A stretch of 21,652 bases of DNA. Source: CAYFJO01 sp964343305. Lineage in GTDB: Bacteria; Planctomycetota; Planctomycetia; Pirellulales; Pirellulaceae. The translations under genes and the position numbers were made by a program. The stretch spans positions 1 to 21,652 of the forward strand of contig CAYFJO010000164.1 in the NCBI GenBank assembly GCA_964343305.1, written 5' to 3'. Under the pieces are notes generated by a model, which searched no databases, was not told where the DNA came from, and saw only the letters and a list, made by a program, of their open reading frames with translations. Below are positions 7,489 to 16,900 of the stretch, piece by piece. Every line of letters starts with the position of its first letter. Position 1 is the first letter of the stretch.

Positions 7489-8529
7489 ATGTCCACACAA
7501 TGGCTTTCGCGACCGATGCGGCCGCGCCAGCGAGTTTTAGCGGCCTTGGCGGGCGAGCCGATTGACCGGCCGGCCGCGATGTGTCCCACTTCCATCGCGA
7601 CCGAGAATCTCATGGATCGGGTCGCCGCACCGTTTCCCGCTGCCCATGTCGACCCCGAGCTGATGACCCGGCTTGCCGAGACCGCCTATACCGAAGCTGG
7701 CTTCGACACCATCATGCCGGTGTTTTCGGTCGTTCAAGAATCCGTCGCGCTGGGCTGCGAAGTGGAGTGGGCCGACAAGACGAATTGGCCCACGTGCACA
7801 GGTTCGCTTGTCCGCTCGGCGGATGAGATTCGCATCCCCGATGATATTCTGGACCAGCCGGAAACCCGTTGCGTGCTCCAGAGCGTCGCCGAGCTGCGGC
7901 GTCGTTGGGGCGACGAAGTGGCCATTATCGGCAAAACGATGGGACCGTGGACGCTCGGCTACCATGTCTTCGGCACGCAGCCGTTTTTGTTGCTCTCGAT
8001 CGACGAGCCTGACCAGGTGAAGCGTAGCTTGGAGATCCTCAAGGAACTGACCGTCCACTTTGGCATCGCACAGATCGAAGCGGGTGCCGACGCGTTGACG
8101 CTGCCCGACCACGCCACCGGCGACTTGGTCCGTGCAAGCTACTATCGCGACTTCCTGCAAGACATCCACACCGAGTTGTGCGAGCGGATACCGTGCCCGC
8201 TCATTCTGCACATCTGTGGCGCTACCGAGGACCGCATGCCGTACATCCGCGAAACCGGTTTCGACGCTTTTCACTTCGACAGCAAGAACGACGTCTGCCG
8301 CAGCCTGGAAATCATGCAAGGCAAGTGCCACCTGGTGGGCAACATCAACAACCCCCAAACGCTGTTTTGCGCCGGCGTCGACATGGTGCGGCAAGAGGTG
8401 CGGGCGGCACTCGACGCTGGGCTGACCATGGTTGGCCCCGAGTGCGCGTTGCCGTTAGCCTGTCCGTTAGAGAACCTGAAAGCCATCCCCGAAACGATTC
8501 ACCAGTGGCGCGCCGCGCAACGTCACTGA
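7489..8529 (+). CDS. URO-D/MtaA-type zinc methyltransferase homologue
   Basis: This 346-residue cytoplasmic protein belongs to the uroporphyrinogen-decarboxylase superfamily, in the MtaA/CmuA branch. It begins with RPRQRVLAALAGEPIDRPAA, typical of the branch. It keeps the zinc-ligand pattern of corrinoid-dependent methyltransferases: LHICG gives His241 and Cys243, and GPECALPLACP gives Cys319, close to the H-x-C...C spacing of MtaA. Such enzymes move methyl groups from methylcobamide proteins to thiols. True UroD is unlikely because of this metal site and the amine-oxidation context. ATG 7489 is preferred because AAGGTAG sits 7 bases before it; GTG 7462 overlaps the upstream stop and is an alternative. 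No corrinoid protein is seen nearby. The last 63 bases overlap the convergent SASA gene. Confidence 0.8.
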   Translation: MSTQWLSRPMRPRQRVLAALAGEPIDRPAAMCPTSIATENLMDRVAAPFPAAHVDPELMTRLAETAYTEAGFDTIMPVFSVVQESVALGCEVEWADKTNWPTCTGSLVRSADEIRIPDDILDQPETRCVLQSVAELRRRWGDEVAIIGKTMGPWTLGYHVFGTQPFLLLSIDEPDQVKRSLEILKELTVHFGIAQIEAGADALTLPDHATGDLVRASYYRDFLQDIHTELCERIPCPLILHICGATEDRMPYIRETGFDAFHFDSKNDVCRSLEIMQGKCHLVGNINNPQTLFCAGVDMVRQEVRAALDAGLTMVGPECALPLACPLENLKAIPETIHQWRAAQRH

Positions 8530-9999
8530 GCCCAACTTCTTTTCTTCATTCTTTGCAGGTTCGGCTTTTTCTTTCGCCTTTTCGATCCAGTACCATCTAA
8601 ATGTCTCATCGGGAATTTCCCATGTGTCGGTGCGGAATTGTCCGGCGGGTAGCCCTTCGCGGTTGTAGAGATTGGCATTTACAGGATTTCCTCTGAAGGC
8701 ATAACGGACAGCAGCGGGAGTTGGCACGTCCTTGCTGGTCACAATGATTTGTTGACCCTCGATCTGAGCATCGGCCCAGTACCATTTCTTATCGTCACCG
8801 GCGATGGCAAAACCGCCCAGGACGCCGTCTTTGATTTCTTTGGGTGGCAGGAGACCTTCTTTCCTGGCGACCATGAACCCCGAGCCGACGCAATCAAAAC
8901 TCAGAATCGCTTTGTTGCCTTTGATTCTCATTTCTTTGAAGATGGGCCCCGAATAGACAAGATCCTTCTTGCCGTAGTCTTTCGCCAAGGCTAAAAGAGC
9001 CAGCCGGATACCGCAATCGACTTTGTTGTCTGGGTGGGCACTGCCCTCAGGACCTTTGGCTGTGTCCGTGATGACAGCGATGCCAGTATTGGCTGTCGTT
9101 CTTGTGACGCTGAGTTGCTCTTCTCGAATGATTGCCCATCCATCACCTCCGGCCGCGTTGGGATTGGCAGGGCGAAAATTTGGGAGTTGCACAATGTAAA
9201 ACGGAAAATCTCCCTGGTTGAATTCCTTGCGCCATCCGTCGATTAATTCCTTTAGTTTTTCGCCATAGCCTTTGGGGCCTCCGGCGTTGTGTTCGCCTTG
9301 ATACCAGATGGCTCCGCGGATTGCCTGGGGCAGAATCTGGCGGATCATCCGAAACATTTTGACGCTCTTTACCTGCCACCATTCAACTCGTGTGGACCCT
9401 TTCGAACAGTTAAGCAATCCGACGGGAACATTTAGTTCTTCTGTGAGTTTCCTGGCAAAGAAAAATCCTGCCGCAGTGAAACCTTTAACTGTATCTGTCG
9501 AGCATACGGACCATTTACCCACATCGATCGGGTCAAAGTCTTTCTTCTTCTGTTTTCTGGCTTTGAACTGTCGAATCATTGAATACTTCGAGGGATCGAA
9601 ACCTTCCGGCATGTTCTTGCCGGCACGACCCATTGTGTAAGCCATGTTTGACTGTCCTGAACATATCCAGACTTCACCCACAAGAATGTCTTTGAATTCC
9701 AGAGTATTGCTGCCCTGCGTGATAGTGAGTGTCTGCCCCTGGGCATTCGTGGTGATAGGGGAAAGTTCAACAATCCATCGACCCTCCTTGTTGGTTGTTG
9801 CACTGTGTTCCTGTCCGGCAAACTTGACGGATACTTTCGATCCTGCGGAAGCCCAGCCCCAAATGGGAACCGCTTTGCCACGTTGCAGGACCATATGGTC
9901 GCCAAAGCACGTCGATACTTTCAGGCCAGGCACGGCTGGTGTGGCATTGGCCCTGGTCGCCGCCAACAACAGGCACACGAAACATTTCTGAATACTCAT
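8467..9999 (-). CDS. Secreted sialate O-acetylesterase-like (SASA) protein
   Basis: This 510-residue protein has a short signal peptide ending ANA (residues 17-19). A beta-rich N-terminal part (FGDHMVLQRGKAVPIWGWAS) is followed by the SGNH-type esterase block EVWICSGQSNM with catalytic Ser117, then GAIWYQGEHNAG, and a DTAKGPEGSAHPDNK segment carrying the likely Asp/His pair. Family members remove O-acetyl groups from sialic acids or other sugars. Between GSTRVEWWQV and LPQAIRGAIWYQGE it appears about 60-80 residues shorter than usual, missing the normal loop before the WYQGE motif. ATG 9999 overlaps the upstream stop by 4 bases (ATGA) and has AAAGGCGAG upstream. The last 20 residues are read from the antisense of the convergent URO-D-like gene. 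Confidence 0.85.
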   Translation of the reverse strand: MSIQKCFVCLLLAATRANATPAVPGLKVSTCFGDHMVLQRGKAVPIWGWASAGSKVSVKFAGQEHSATTNKEGRWIVELSPITTNAQGQTLTITQGSNTLEFKDILVGEVWICSGQSNMAYTMGRAGKNMPEGFDPSKYSMIRQFKARKQKKKDFDPIDVGKWSVCSTDTVKGFTAAGFFFARKLTEELNVPVGLLNCSKGSTRVEWWQVKSVKMFRMIRQILPQAIRGAIWYQGEHNAGGPKGYGEKLKELIDGWRKEFNQGDFPFYIVQLPNFRPANPNAAGGDGWAIIREEQLSVTRTTANTGIAVITDTAKGPEGSAHPDNKVDCGIRLALLALAKDYGKKDLVYSGPIFKEMRIKGNKAILSFDCVGSGFMVARKEGLLPPKEIKDGVLGGFAIAGDDKKWYWADAQIEGQQIIVTSKDVPTPAAVRYAFRGNPVNANLYNREGLPAGQFRTDTWEIPDETFRWYWIEKAKEKAEPAKNEEKKLGSVTLRGAPLVNRFGDGFQVL

Positions 10000-12056
10000 C
10001 GCTCGCCTTTCGATTCAGCGCTGCTTCCTGCATTCCGCCCATTGAGGGTCGAATCCGCATGCTGCTCTTCGGCTACGATGGAAAAGCGGTCGCTGATAAC
10101 AGAAGCCGTACCGCCTGTTTCACTCACGCGCAGCCGCACATGGTCACTGTTGATCACCGGCACTTTCCACGCGAACGCCGGCGCATTCCATTCTGCGCGA
10201 CGGGAGCTCTTGTTCGGATGCTTGTCCGTGATCTTGATCCACTCACCGCCATCAACCGAGTATTCAAACGTGATGAATTCCATGTTGCCGACGCTGCAGT
10301 AAGCCGGGTAATGCGTTGTGCCGGCTGTGTACACGTCGCCTTTACGCGGGAAGACGATACCAATGGCCTTCTCAGCGCAGATGATAAAAGGTTCGCTTTC
10401 CGCTTTGACTTTGCCACCCGTTTCACGCACGCGAACAAGAGCGGAGTCTGATGCGCTATCGGGCACGGTCCAAAGATACCGGTGACTGTTCTCAACACCC
10501 TTCTCGATTGAAATCCAGTCCTTGCCGTTGACGCTGTATTCGAGATCGACCTTGACGATGCCACCATGACTCCACCAGCCGATCGGATAGATGTTGCCGG
10601 TCACAATCGGGTGCGCGGCATGCGGAGCGGTCACGCGAAGTGACTTCTCCGTTGGCTCCGGCTCAATGATCAACTCCGCGACGCCGATATTGGCCTCGCC
10701 CTTGCCGCTGTAGAACAAGTAGAGTTTGCCATCGATACCTTCGAATACGTAAGGATCACGCAAGTGATGGCCGTTACCGACACCATTGTTCGAAGGCTTG
10801 TACGCTCGGTCGACGCCTTCCCAGTACGCCTGGGGCTTCAGCAAGACCTGCTCGACTTTGTTCACTAACTTCCATTTGGTGGGATCGAGCCGATCGGCTT
10901 CGCTTAATCCGGACAAATCGAGAACTATCAAGCAAGTCGATTCCGGCAACTCACGCGAGACCGTTTTTATTGCGTAGATCCTGTTACGGTCTTTCCTGGG
11001 GTTGTGGTAAAATGTCCAATGCCTGGCACGCTGCGACACGCGTTCTTTCTTCCTCTTTTTCTTCTCCATACTCCCGTTGGGATTCTGCAATTCCGGAGCA
11101 CCGACTGAACGAGTCAACGGACTGTCTGACCTCTCATATTTGGTCCACCAATACCTCCTGGGCGGCTGTTGATTGTCACCCTCCGGCGTCGTGTCGTCAC
11201 CCCAATCCGGACTGAACCAGCCGCCCGGCGTATCCGCGTTGGCGTGTGAGTTCGGCTCACCGACTTTGTTGAATAACGGCGCCCGCCAGAAATCGGCGCG
11301 TCCCGCGCTGAATCGTGCCGAAACCTTTTTACCGTTTGCTTCTCCCTCCACTTCAAAGCCGCGCAGGTACCACTCGGCCACACGCACGTTCTTGATACCG
11401 TGGCCCTCCTGCCCACCTGTGCCGGGCATGTTGAAGTTCAATCCGTCTTTTGAAGTCGCAACGCCGTCGCCCGGGCTCATGCTGTGAAAGTACATGATGA
11501 TGCGCTTGTTGACATCGTCGACGTATACATCGACAAAGTGAAACTTGTCTTCGAGCACCGTGTTGTTATCCAGGAGGATCTTCCCACCGTGGTGCAACCG
11601 GTCGAGCACACCAATGCCCGGCGTCTGTGCGCCGGAGTAGTTGCCATTCTTGCCCCAGGCTCTGTCCGGCGCGTTGCCGTCGTTGAACAGGTGCCACTCA
11701 CCCGTGATCGATTCGGTCCAGGCCATGCGGATTTTCGGGCCGTGGTGAGCCGAAAAGTACATGTAATAGTTCGCGCTGGGGTGCGCCTTTTCGCCGTCGG
11801 GAATCCACTTCGGCACACGGATCACGCAGGCACCCGTGTTGCTGCCCCCGCCTGTGCCGAAGGACTGGAGCAGGGCGCTGTCCAGGATGGGGTCGTTGTT
11901 CGAGCCGGTGTCGAGCGGGTGGCCTGACGGGCGGGCGTCGATCCGCTTGACGGTCACCACTTGGCCCAAAGCCGAACTGGATAGGCCGATCAAGATAAGT
12001 GAAAGGGCGGCAGGCCCAAATTGTCTCACACTCAGATTTATAACATTTCTCCTCAT
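9996..12056 (-). CDS. Secreted beta-propeller protein (GH43-like) with two Ig-like repeats
   Basis: This 686-residue protein has a signal peptide (hydrophobic core PAALSLILIGLSSSALG). The main body looks like a five-bladed propeller of the GH43/GH32/GH62 type: ANYYMYFSAHHGPKIRMAWT near residue 90-110, KRIIMYFHSMSPGDGVATS near 180, and HHLRDPYVFEGIDGKLYLFY near 430-450. Catalytic acids cannot be assigned with confidence. The C-terminal 215 residues hold two related Ig-like modules (about 472-560 and 563-661), each with an EYSV-[ND]G-x-[DE]-W-I motif and a closing VRxRV-x-ETGG. A lysine-rich stretch KKKRKK lies mid-protein. ATG 12056 is preferred over the upstream start at 12086 because GGAGG lies 9 bases ahead and the signal peptide then begins directly. 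It is translationally coupled to the next SASA gene. Confidence 0.7.
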   Translation of the reverse strand: MRRNVINLSVRQFGPAALSLILIGLSSSALGQVVTVKRIDARPSGHPLDTGSNNDPILDSALLQSFGTGGGSNTGACVIRVPKWIPDGEKAHPSANYYMYFSAHHGPKIRMAWTESITGEWHLFNDGNAPDRAWGKNGNYSGAQTPGIGVLDRLHHGGKILLDNNTVLEDKFHFVDVYVDDVNKRIIMYFHSMSPGDGVATSKDGLNFNMPGTGGQEGHGIKNVRVAEWYLRGFEVEGEANGKKVSARFSAGRADFWRAPLFNKVGEPNSHANADTPGGWFSPDWGDDTTPEGDNQQPPRRYWWTKYERSDSPLTRSVGAPELQNPNGSMEKKKRKKERVSQRARHWTFYHNPRKDRNRIYAIKTVSRELPESTCLIVLDLSGLSEADRLDPTKWKLVNKVEQVLLKPQAYWEGVDRAYKPSNNGVGNGHHLRDPYVFEGIDGKLYLFYSGKGEANIGVAELIIEPEPTEKSLRVTAPHAAHPIVTGNIYPIGWWSHGGIVKVDLEYSVNGKDWISIEKGVENSHRYLWTVPDSASDSALVRVRETGGKVKAESEPFIICAEKAIGIVFPRKGDVYTAGTTHYPAYCSVGNMEFITFEYSVDGGEWIKITDKHPNKSSRRAEWNAPAFAWKVPVINSDHVRLRVSETGGTASVISDRFSIVAEEQHADSTLNGRNAGSSAESKGER

Positions 12057-12161
12057 ACTAAACTGCCTCCGAAGCAACACCGCCAAACATCGAGCAACTC
12101 AACATGGACGCCATGCCGATCGTCAGGTGCAGACTCACGCTTGGCGTCTCCTGTTCGTCCT

Positions 12162-13889
12162 TCACTTGGTCAGCGAAACGCCGTGGCCGGAGTTGTAGAG
12201 TCCGATCGCCTCTTCTTCCCTCAGCGCGCGAGACCAGATGCCCACTTCATCGAACGCTTCGAACTGGCGGGCTATCTTCTTCACGTCGCCGATCATCAGC
12301 ATCGCATCCTGGGCCGGGACGATGTGGTTCTCATCCTGGATTCCCCAGAACGGTTTGTCGAGTTGCCCGCACGGCGCGTCCCTTTTCTGCTTGCCGCCCT
12401 TGGGCGCTTTAACGCCGTCGATAAATATCTCAAACGCCTTGCGGGAGCCGTCGTAGACGACGACCACGTGACGCCATTCGTTTCCGTCGGAGATGACGTT
12501 TCCGGGCCCGCCGTTGAACTTGAATCCCTTGGTGCCCCCATTGCAGCCGACGGTAAAGAAAACGCCACCCTTGGTGCCCTTGCATGTGGCATCCCACCCG
12601 GCCACGTTGGCGGTGAGGCTGTAGTACCAGGTGTCTGGGCCGTATTCGATTTTCTTGCCGACGCCTTTGCCGATGCGGCCGCAACCGTAGTAATTGGCGC
12701 GATACCAGTAGGAAAGCGTCAGGTTCTCGATGTTGCCGCTGGGGCCAAGGACGTCCTTGTAGCCGGGAACTCGAACGTGCTGGTCGTCTGCCAATTCCAG
12801 GCACTGGCCGCACACGCCTTCGGTCCACGTGGGACTGCCGACGAGTTTGCCGTCCGCGCTGCCGACGTGGTCCTTGACAGTTGGGCCTTCGCCTTCGTCA
12901 AACGACCAGTACGCAACGAGCCCTTCCTTGAGCTTGGCCAGATCGAAGTCGGACTCGACGGGCTTGGGTCGGGCCGTGTATCTCTCGCCCGCCTTGAGCG
13001 TTTCGGCGATATCCTGCGGGACGCTGGTGGCGAACGGCAACATCGCCTTTCCCACACGCTCGCCGATCGTGAGCATGCTTGGCGTGTTGTAGTGGGCTTT
13101 GGGGTGCAAATCCATGGTGGATATCCACGTGGCGTGCTTATCCTCTTCGGCCACCGTCTTCTGAGCGGCGCGGATTACCTCTCCGCCACCCTTTCTATTC
13201 CACACCGGTGCCGGGCCGATCTGAATGATCAACACGGGCAAGTCGGGCACGGCCAGTTCGATGCGAACATCGTGGATCAAATCGCGCAGGTTATCTTCGT
13301 AGTAATTCCAGAAACCGGTCGAGCGGTCATCGGGGACCACTTCCGCCGTCGAATCGTTTTCGCCCTGAAACCAGACAAAGCCGGCGATCTCGAACTGGCG
13401 GCCGTCGTATGGCGGGTAGTCGATCTTGGGATTGGCCAGGAAGCGGTGCAGTCGCCGCATCATCCGCAGGTAGAGATCGCCCACCTCTCCGCCGGCCCGC
13501 TCGACCGCACTGGGCGGACGCCAGCGCGTGTGCAACTGCGTACCGCCGGTGGCTGATTTGAACATGATGATGGGATTGTCGACCCCGTCGCCGAGGATCC
13601 TGCCCATCACCAGTTCCGGACCGAAGACGTTGTGGGATGCGGCGCCGCCGCCAAAGCCGGGCTTCAGGGGGCCGGAGATTTTTCCGGCGCGGATGCACCA
13701 GACGTCATCGCGCGGCTGATCAATGCCGGGGTATCGATCGAGGCACTGTTGGCCGAAGTAGTTGTGACCCTCCATGTTCGATTGACCGGCCATCAGGTAG
13801 ACCTTGATCGGCCTGCTGTCGGCGGCGAAGGCCCCGACGGTGGTAACCAAGCATAGCAGCGTGAGGGCGGCGAGTTTACTGTTGAACAT
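12162..13889 (-). CDS. Secreted SASA esterase-like protein with C-terminal LamG domain
   Basis: This 575-residue protein has a signal peptide ending AFA (residues 20-22). Residues about 28-290 form a SASA/DUF303 esterase-like domain: IKVYLMAGQSNMEGH with Ser37 as the likely nucleophile, SATGGTQLHTRW, and EIAGFVWFQGENDS. A DLHPKAHYN segment near 260 may supply the acid and histidine. From about residue 325, LVAYWSFDEGEGPTVKDHVG begins a concanavalin/LamG-type carbohydrate-binding domain that ends with FDEVGIWSRALREEEAIGLY, the usual LamG closing motif. The protein is probably a carbohydrate-bound esterase. ATG 13889 is chosen because AAAGGAG lies 6 bases upstream. The next gene upstream in the transcript is 42 bp away. 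Confidence 0.9.
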   Translation of the reverse strand: MFNSKLAALTLLCLVTTVGAFAADSRPIKVYLMAGQSNMEGHNYFGQQCLDRYPGIDQPRDDVWCIRAGKISGPLKPGFGGGAASHNVFGPELVMGRILGDGVDNPIIMFKSATGGTQLHTRWRPPSAVERAGGEVGDLYLRMMRRLHRFLANPKIDYPPYDGRQFEIAGFVWFQGENDSTAEVVPDDRSTGFWNYYEDNLRDLIHDVRIELAVPDLPVLIIQIGPAPVWNRKGGGEVIRAAQKTVAEEDKHATWISTMDLHPKAHYNTPSMLTIGERVGKAMLPFATSVPQDIAETLKAGERYTARPKPVESDFDLAKLKEGLVAYWSFDEGEGPTVKDHVGSADGKLVGSPTWTEGVCGQCLELADDQHVRVPGYKDVLGPSGNIENLTLSYWYRANYYGCGRIGKGVGKKIEYGPDTWYYSLTANVAGWDATCKGTKGGVFFTVGCNGGTKGFKFNGGPGNVISDGNEWRHVVVVYDGSRKAFEIFIDGVKAPKGGKQKRDAPCGQLDKPFWGIQDENHIVPAQDAMLMIGDVKKIARQFEAFDEVGIWSRALREEEAIGLYNSGHGVSLTK

Positions 13890-13931
13890 CTGCAACTCCT
13901 TTCGGGGTTGTTGTTTCGTTGTTGGTGATCT

Positions 13932-16900
13932 TCAGTTCCGCTTCTCTTTTTGGGGGCGGCTCCTGACCGGCTTCGCGGGGGGATTCATCTTGTTGATAAT
14001 CCCTTCCCATTTCTTGACCTGTTTCTCGATAAGTTTCTTCTTGCCCGAGTCCGTGGCGGTGGCGAGTTTCTCCTTGGCCGTGGCGAGCTTTTCTTTGAAG
14101 ATCGGCAAGGCGGCCTTGGCGCTGGGGCCAAGCTCGGCCAGCACACTTACCGCCATGTTTGCGTTGAAGCTATCCGCGCCGCGGGCATCTTCGATCAACA
14201 CCTTGACGATTGCATCGCTGGCGTGACCGCGCTTGGCCACTGCCGTCAACGCGTTGCGGATTCGGTTACGCCCAAACACGCTCTGCTCGGCGAGGAAGTT
14301 GCGGATGGTCTGGGAGACATAGCTGCCCGTCTCCGGTTGCTCGACGTACCGCAAAACGTAGGCCACACCGGCGCGCACCCACCAGTCATCGTCGTCAGCG
14401 AGGGGGGCGATCTTGTCTAGATGCTTAGCCGCTTCCTTGCCGCAGTTACTCAATGCCATCAACGCGCCTTCACGCACGTACATGTCTTCATGTTTCAAGA
14501 GCGGCAACAGCTTGGGAACGGCCTCGCCGGCGACGTCGGGCGTCATCACGTCGCGATGGTTGCCCTTGCCCAAACCGTTCATGCCGAACTTTCCGCCGAT
14601 GGCGTCGCAGCCCGCGCGAATCACGCGGATGTCGTCCGATTCGAGCGCTTTGAGGATATGCGGCATCGCCTGTTGGCCTTCACCCATCAGCGAGTAGGCG
14701 GCGTTGCGCCGGATGCGCGAATCGAAATGGCCGAAGTATTGGGCCCGCCTGGCGATGGGTACTTCTTCGAGAGGCGGCTCATCCTGGCTGCCGAAGATCT
14801 GCCGGATGGAATCGCCCAGGCCTTCATTCGGTTTGCCGGAAGGGTCAATGGTCAGTCCTGTCGTACAGGGCGGCAACACGGTTTTGAGGATCGGCCGTCC
14901 CGGCGTTTTGACCGAAAGATCGGGCTTACCAAGAACCGGGCCGGGCGCCCAATCTTTTGGACGAGGCTTAAATGCAAGCGTATCTCCCCCTTTACTCGCG
15001 TAGAGCCCGAAGTCGGCGCCGTTGCCGCCCGACACTCGCATTGCCAGGACGTTTTGCCCCTTGCGCAAGTAGCTCACCGCTCGCTGTTCCAGGGGGATGG
15101 TCGCCAGCGCGACGATTCGCATCCGCGGACCTTGCAAGGCATCCGACCATAAGATCGGCTTTCCATTGAGGTATGCAACGGCTTTCGTCGACTTGAGTAA
15201 TCGGAGTACCAACACCAGTGCATCATAATCTGTTTCTTCGCAATCGAAGGCGATGCGAATGTACGGCGGTCCGCCTTGGGCGCGCATGCCGCCCGCGTCG
15301 CTGTTCTTGCCGCTGACGAGCGGTCCGTTGCCGGAGTCCCACTTGCTGTCGTCGAAGTCAACGGTGGTCCAATCGGCGGGCGGTTTTTCTCCCCCGCGCA
15401 CACTAAGCATTCGCCAAGTGAGCCGCTCGCCGGGGTAACCCGCCGTGTTGGCGGGCACCAGCGCAGTCCAGTTTTCCAACCGTTTGGTCAAAATGCCCGC
15501 CGCGTAAAGGTCGTTCAAGGCGGCAATCCTCGGCCAGTGGCCGCTGGGCATATCCGCCACTCGCAGGGCCGTGACCCTTGCTTGCTCGTCAATGCGCCAG
15601 TCGCTGGCATTCCCCTTCCACAGCAACTCGCAATAGAAGGCCCAAAGCGTCGCGTCGTCGGGCGTCGCCAATTCCCGCCGGGCGAGCGTCTGGTAGATTC
15701 CGGCCTGCGGATCGGCGGCCAACCGTTCGAAAGCCTCGCGGGCCTCTCGCGACGAGTACGTGAGCCAGCGGTGCCGACGATAGATCTTGCCCGCCGCCGA
15801 TACCGCCGCCGCGCCTTCGGTGGTGTTGATCCGCCAGTGGTAGCTGCCCCGCCGAGGATGTTCACCACCAGTGTATCGATCGAGATCGGTCCAGATCCGC
15901 CGGGCCAAGGTGAAGTCGAAGTTCGCGATCGACGATTCTATCTTGGCGAACGACAGGGCAAGGTCTTTTTCTTTTTGATCGGCCGCGGCCAGCAATTGCC
16001 GGGCCTGCGCGCTGTCGGATTTCATCGTCTGACGAAGTTCGTCGAAGCGGCAGTGGCGATAGAGCTCGATCCCCTTTTTGAGTTCGGCCGGCAACTCCTG
16101 TTTGGCGAAAACACTTTTTCCACCGCCGTGGATCCGCAGCACGCGATTGGGCATGGCGTATAACTGCGCCACGCCGCCCGTCGAAAGGATCGGGCCCCGA
16201 TAGGTGTAGATTTTGCCGATCACCAATTCCGGCAAGAGGAAACCGCCGTCCCAACGCCGCGACACGTTGAGCAACCACTGCCAGTGCTCGACCAAGCGGC
16301 GGTAGTCGGGATAGTGCGGGTTGCGCGCCGCCTGCACGTTGCCCCAGATGAATCCCATGAAACCGCCGGTGTGTCCGCCCGTTCGTCCGCGATAGCTGTT
16401 GGTGACCAGACGAGCGTAGTATTCGCTGGCGGCTTGATCGCCAAGAATATTAAAGACCACACCGGGAAGGGCGTTCTTGCCGTTACCGCCGCCGAACTCG
16501 GGCCGATGATCGCCGTAAGGAACGCCGCCGCGATGATTGAATCGCATGAAGAACTTGGTGGCCTTTGCGAGAGCTTGCTGATCGACCGGTACGCCGGCCT
16601 CGTCGATCAGCACCAGAGCCATCCAACAGACCAATCCGCAATTGTTCAGCGATCCGCCCTGCACGTAGCCTGCGCCGGGATACGAACCGTGTCCCCAGGT
16701 GCCGCACGACTGCTGGCTTTGGGCCAACGATTGGGCCACCTCCTGGCAGAGCGGCAATACGGTCTCGTCGCCGGTTCGCAGGTAGTACTCGGCCAGAAAC
16801 ACGCCCATGTAGCCCCATTCCCAATTGATGGTACTGACCGCTTCCGGGTTAAAATCCTTGCGATATCCGTACGCCAACCGGCGAGCATTCTCCCAATACT

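Noticed and set aside
12021..13556. 511-codon plus-strand frame opposite the SASA-LamG gene
   Set aside because: It is antisense to a gene with clear SASA and LamG motifs and a signal peptide, and has no recognisable domain of its own.
14421..15152. Plus-strand frames opposite the 1191-residue protein
   Set aside because: They are antisense shadows of a long gene with signal peptide, PDZ and HEAT features.
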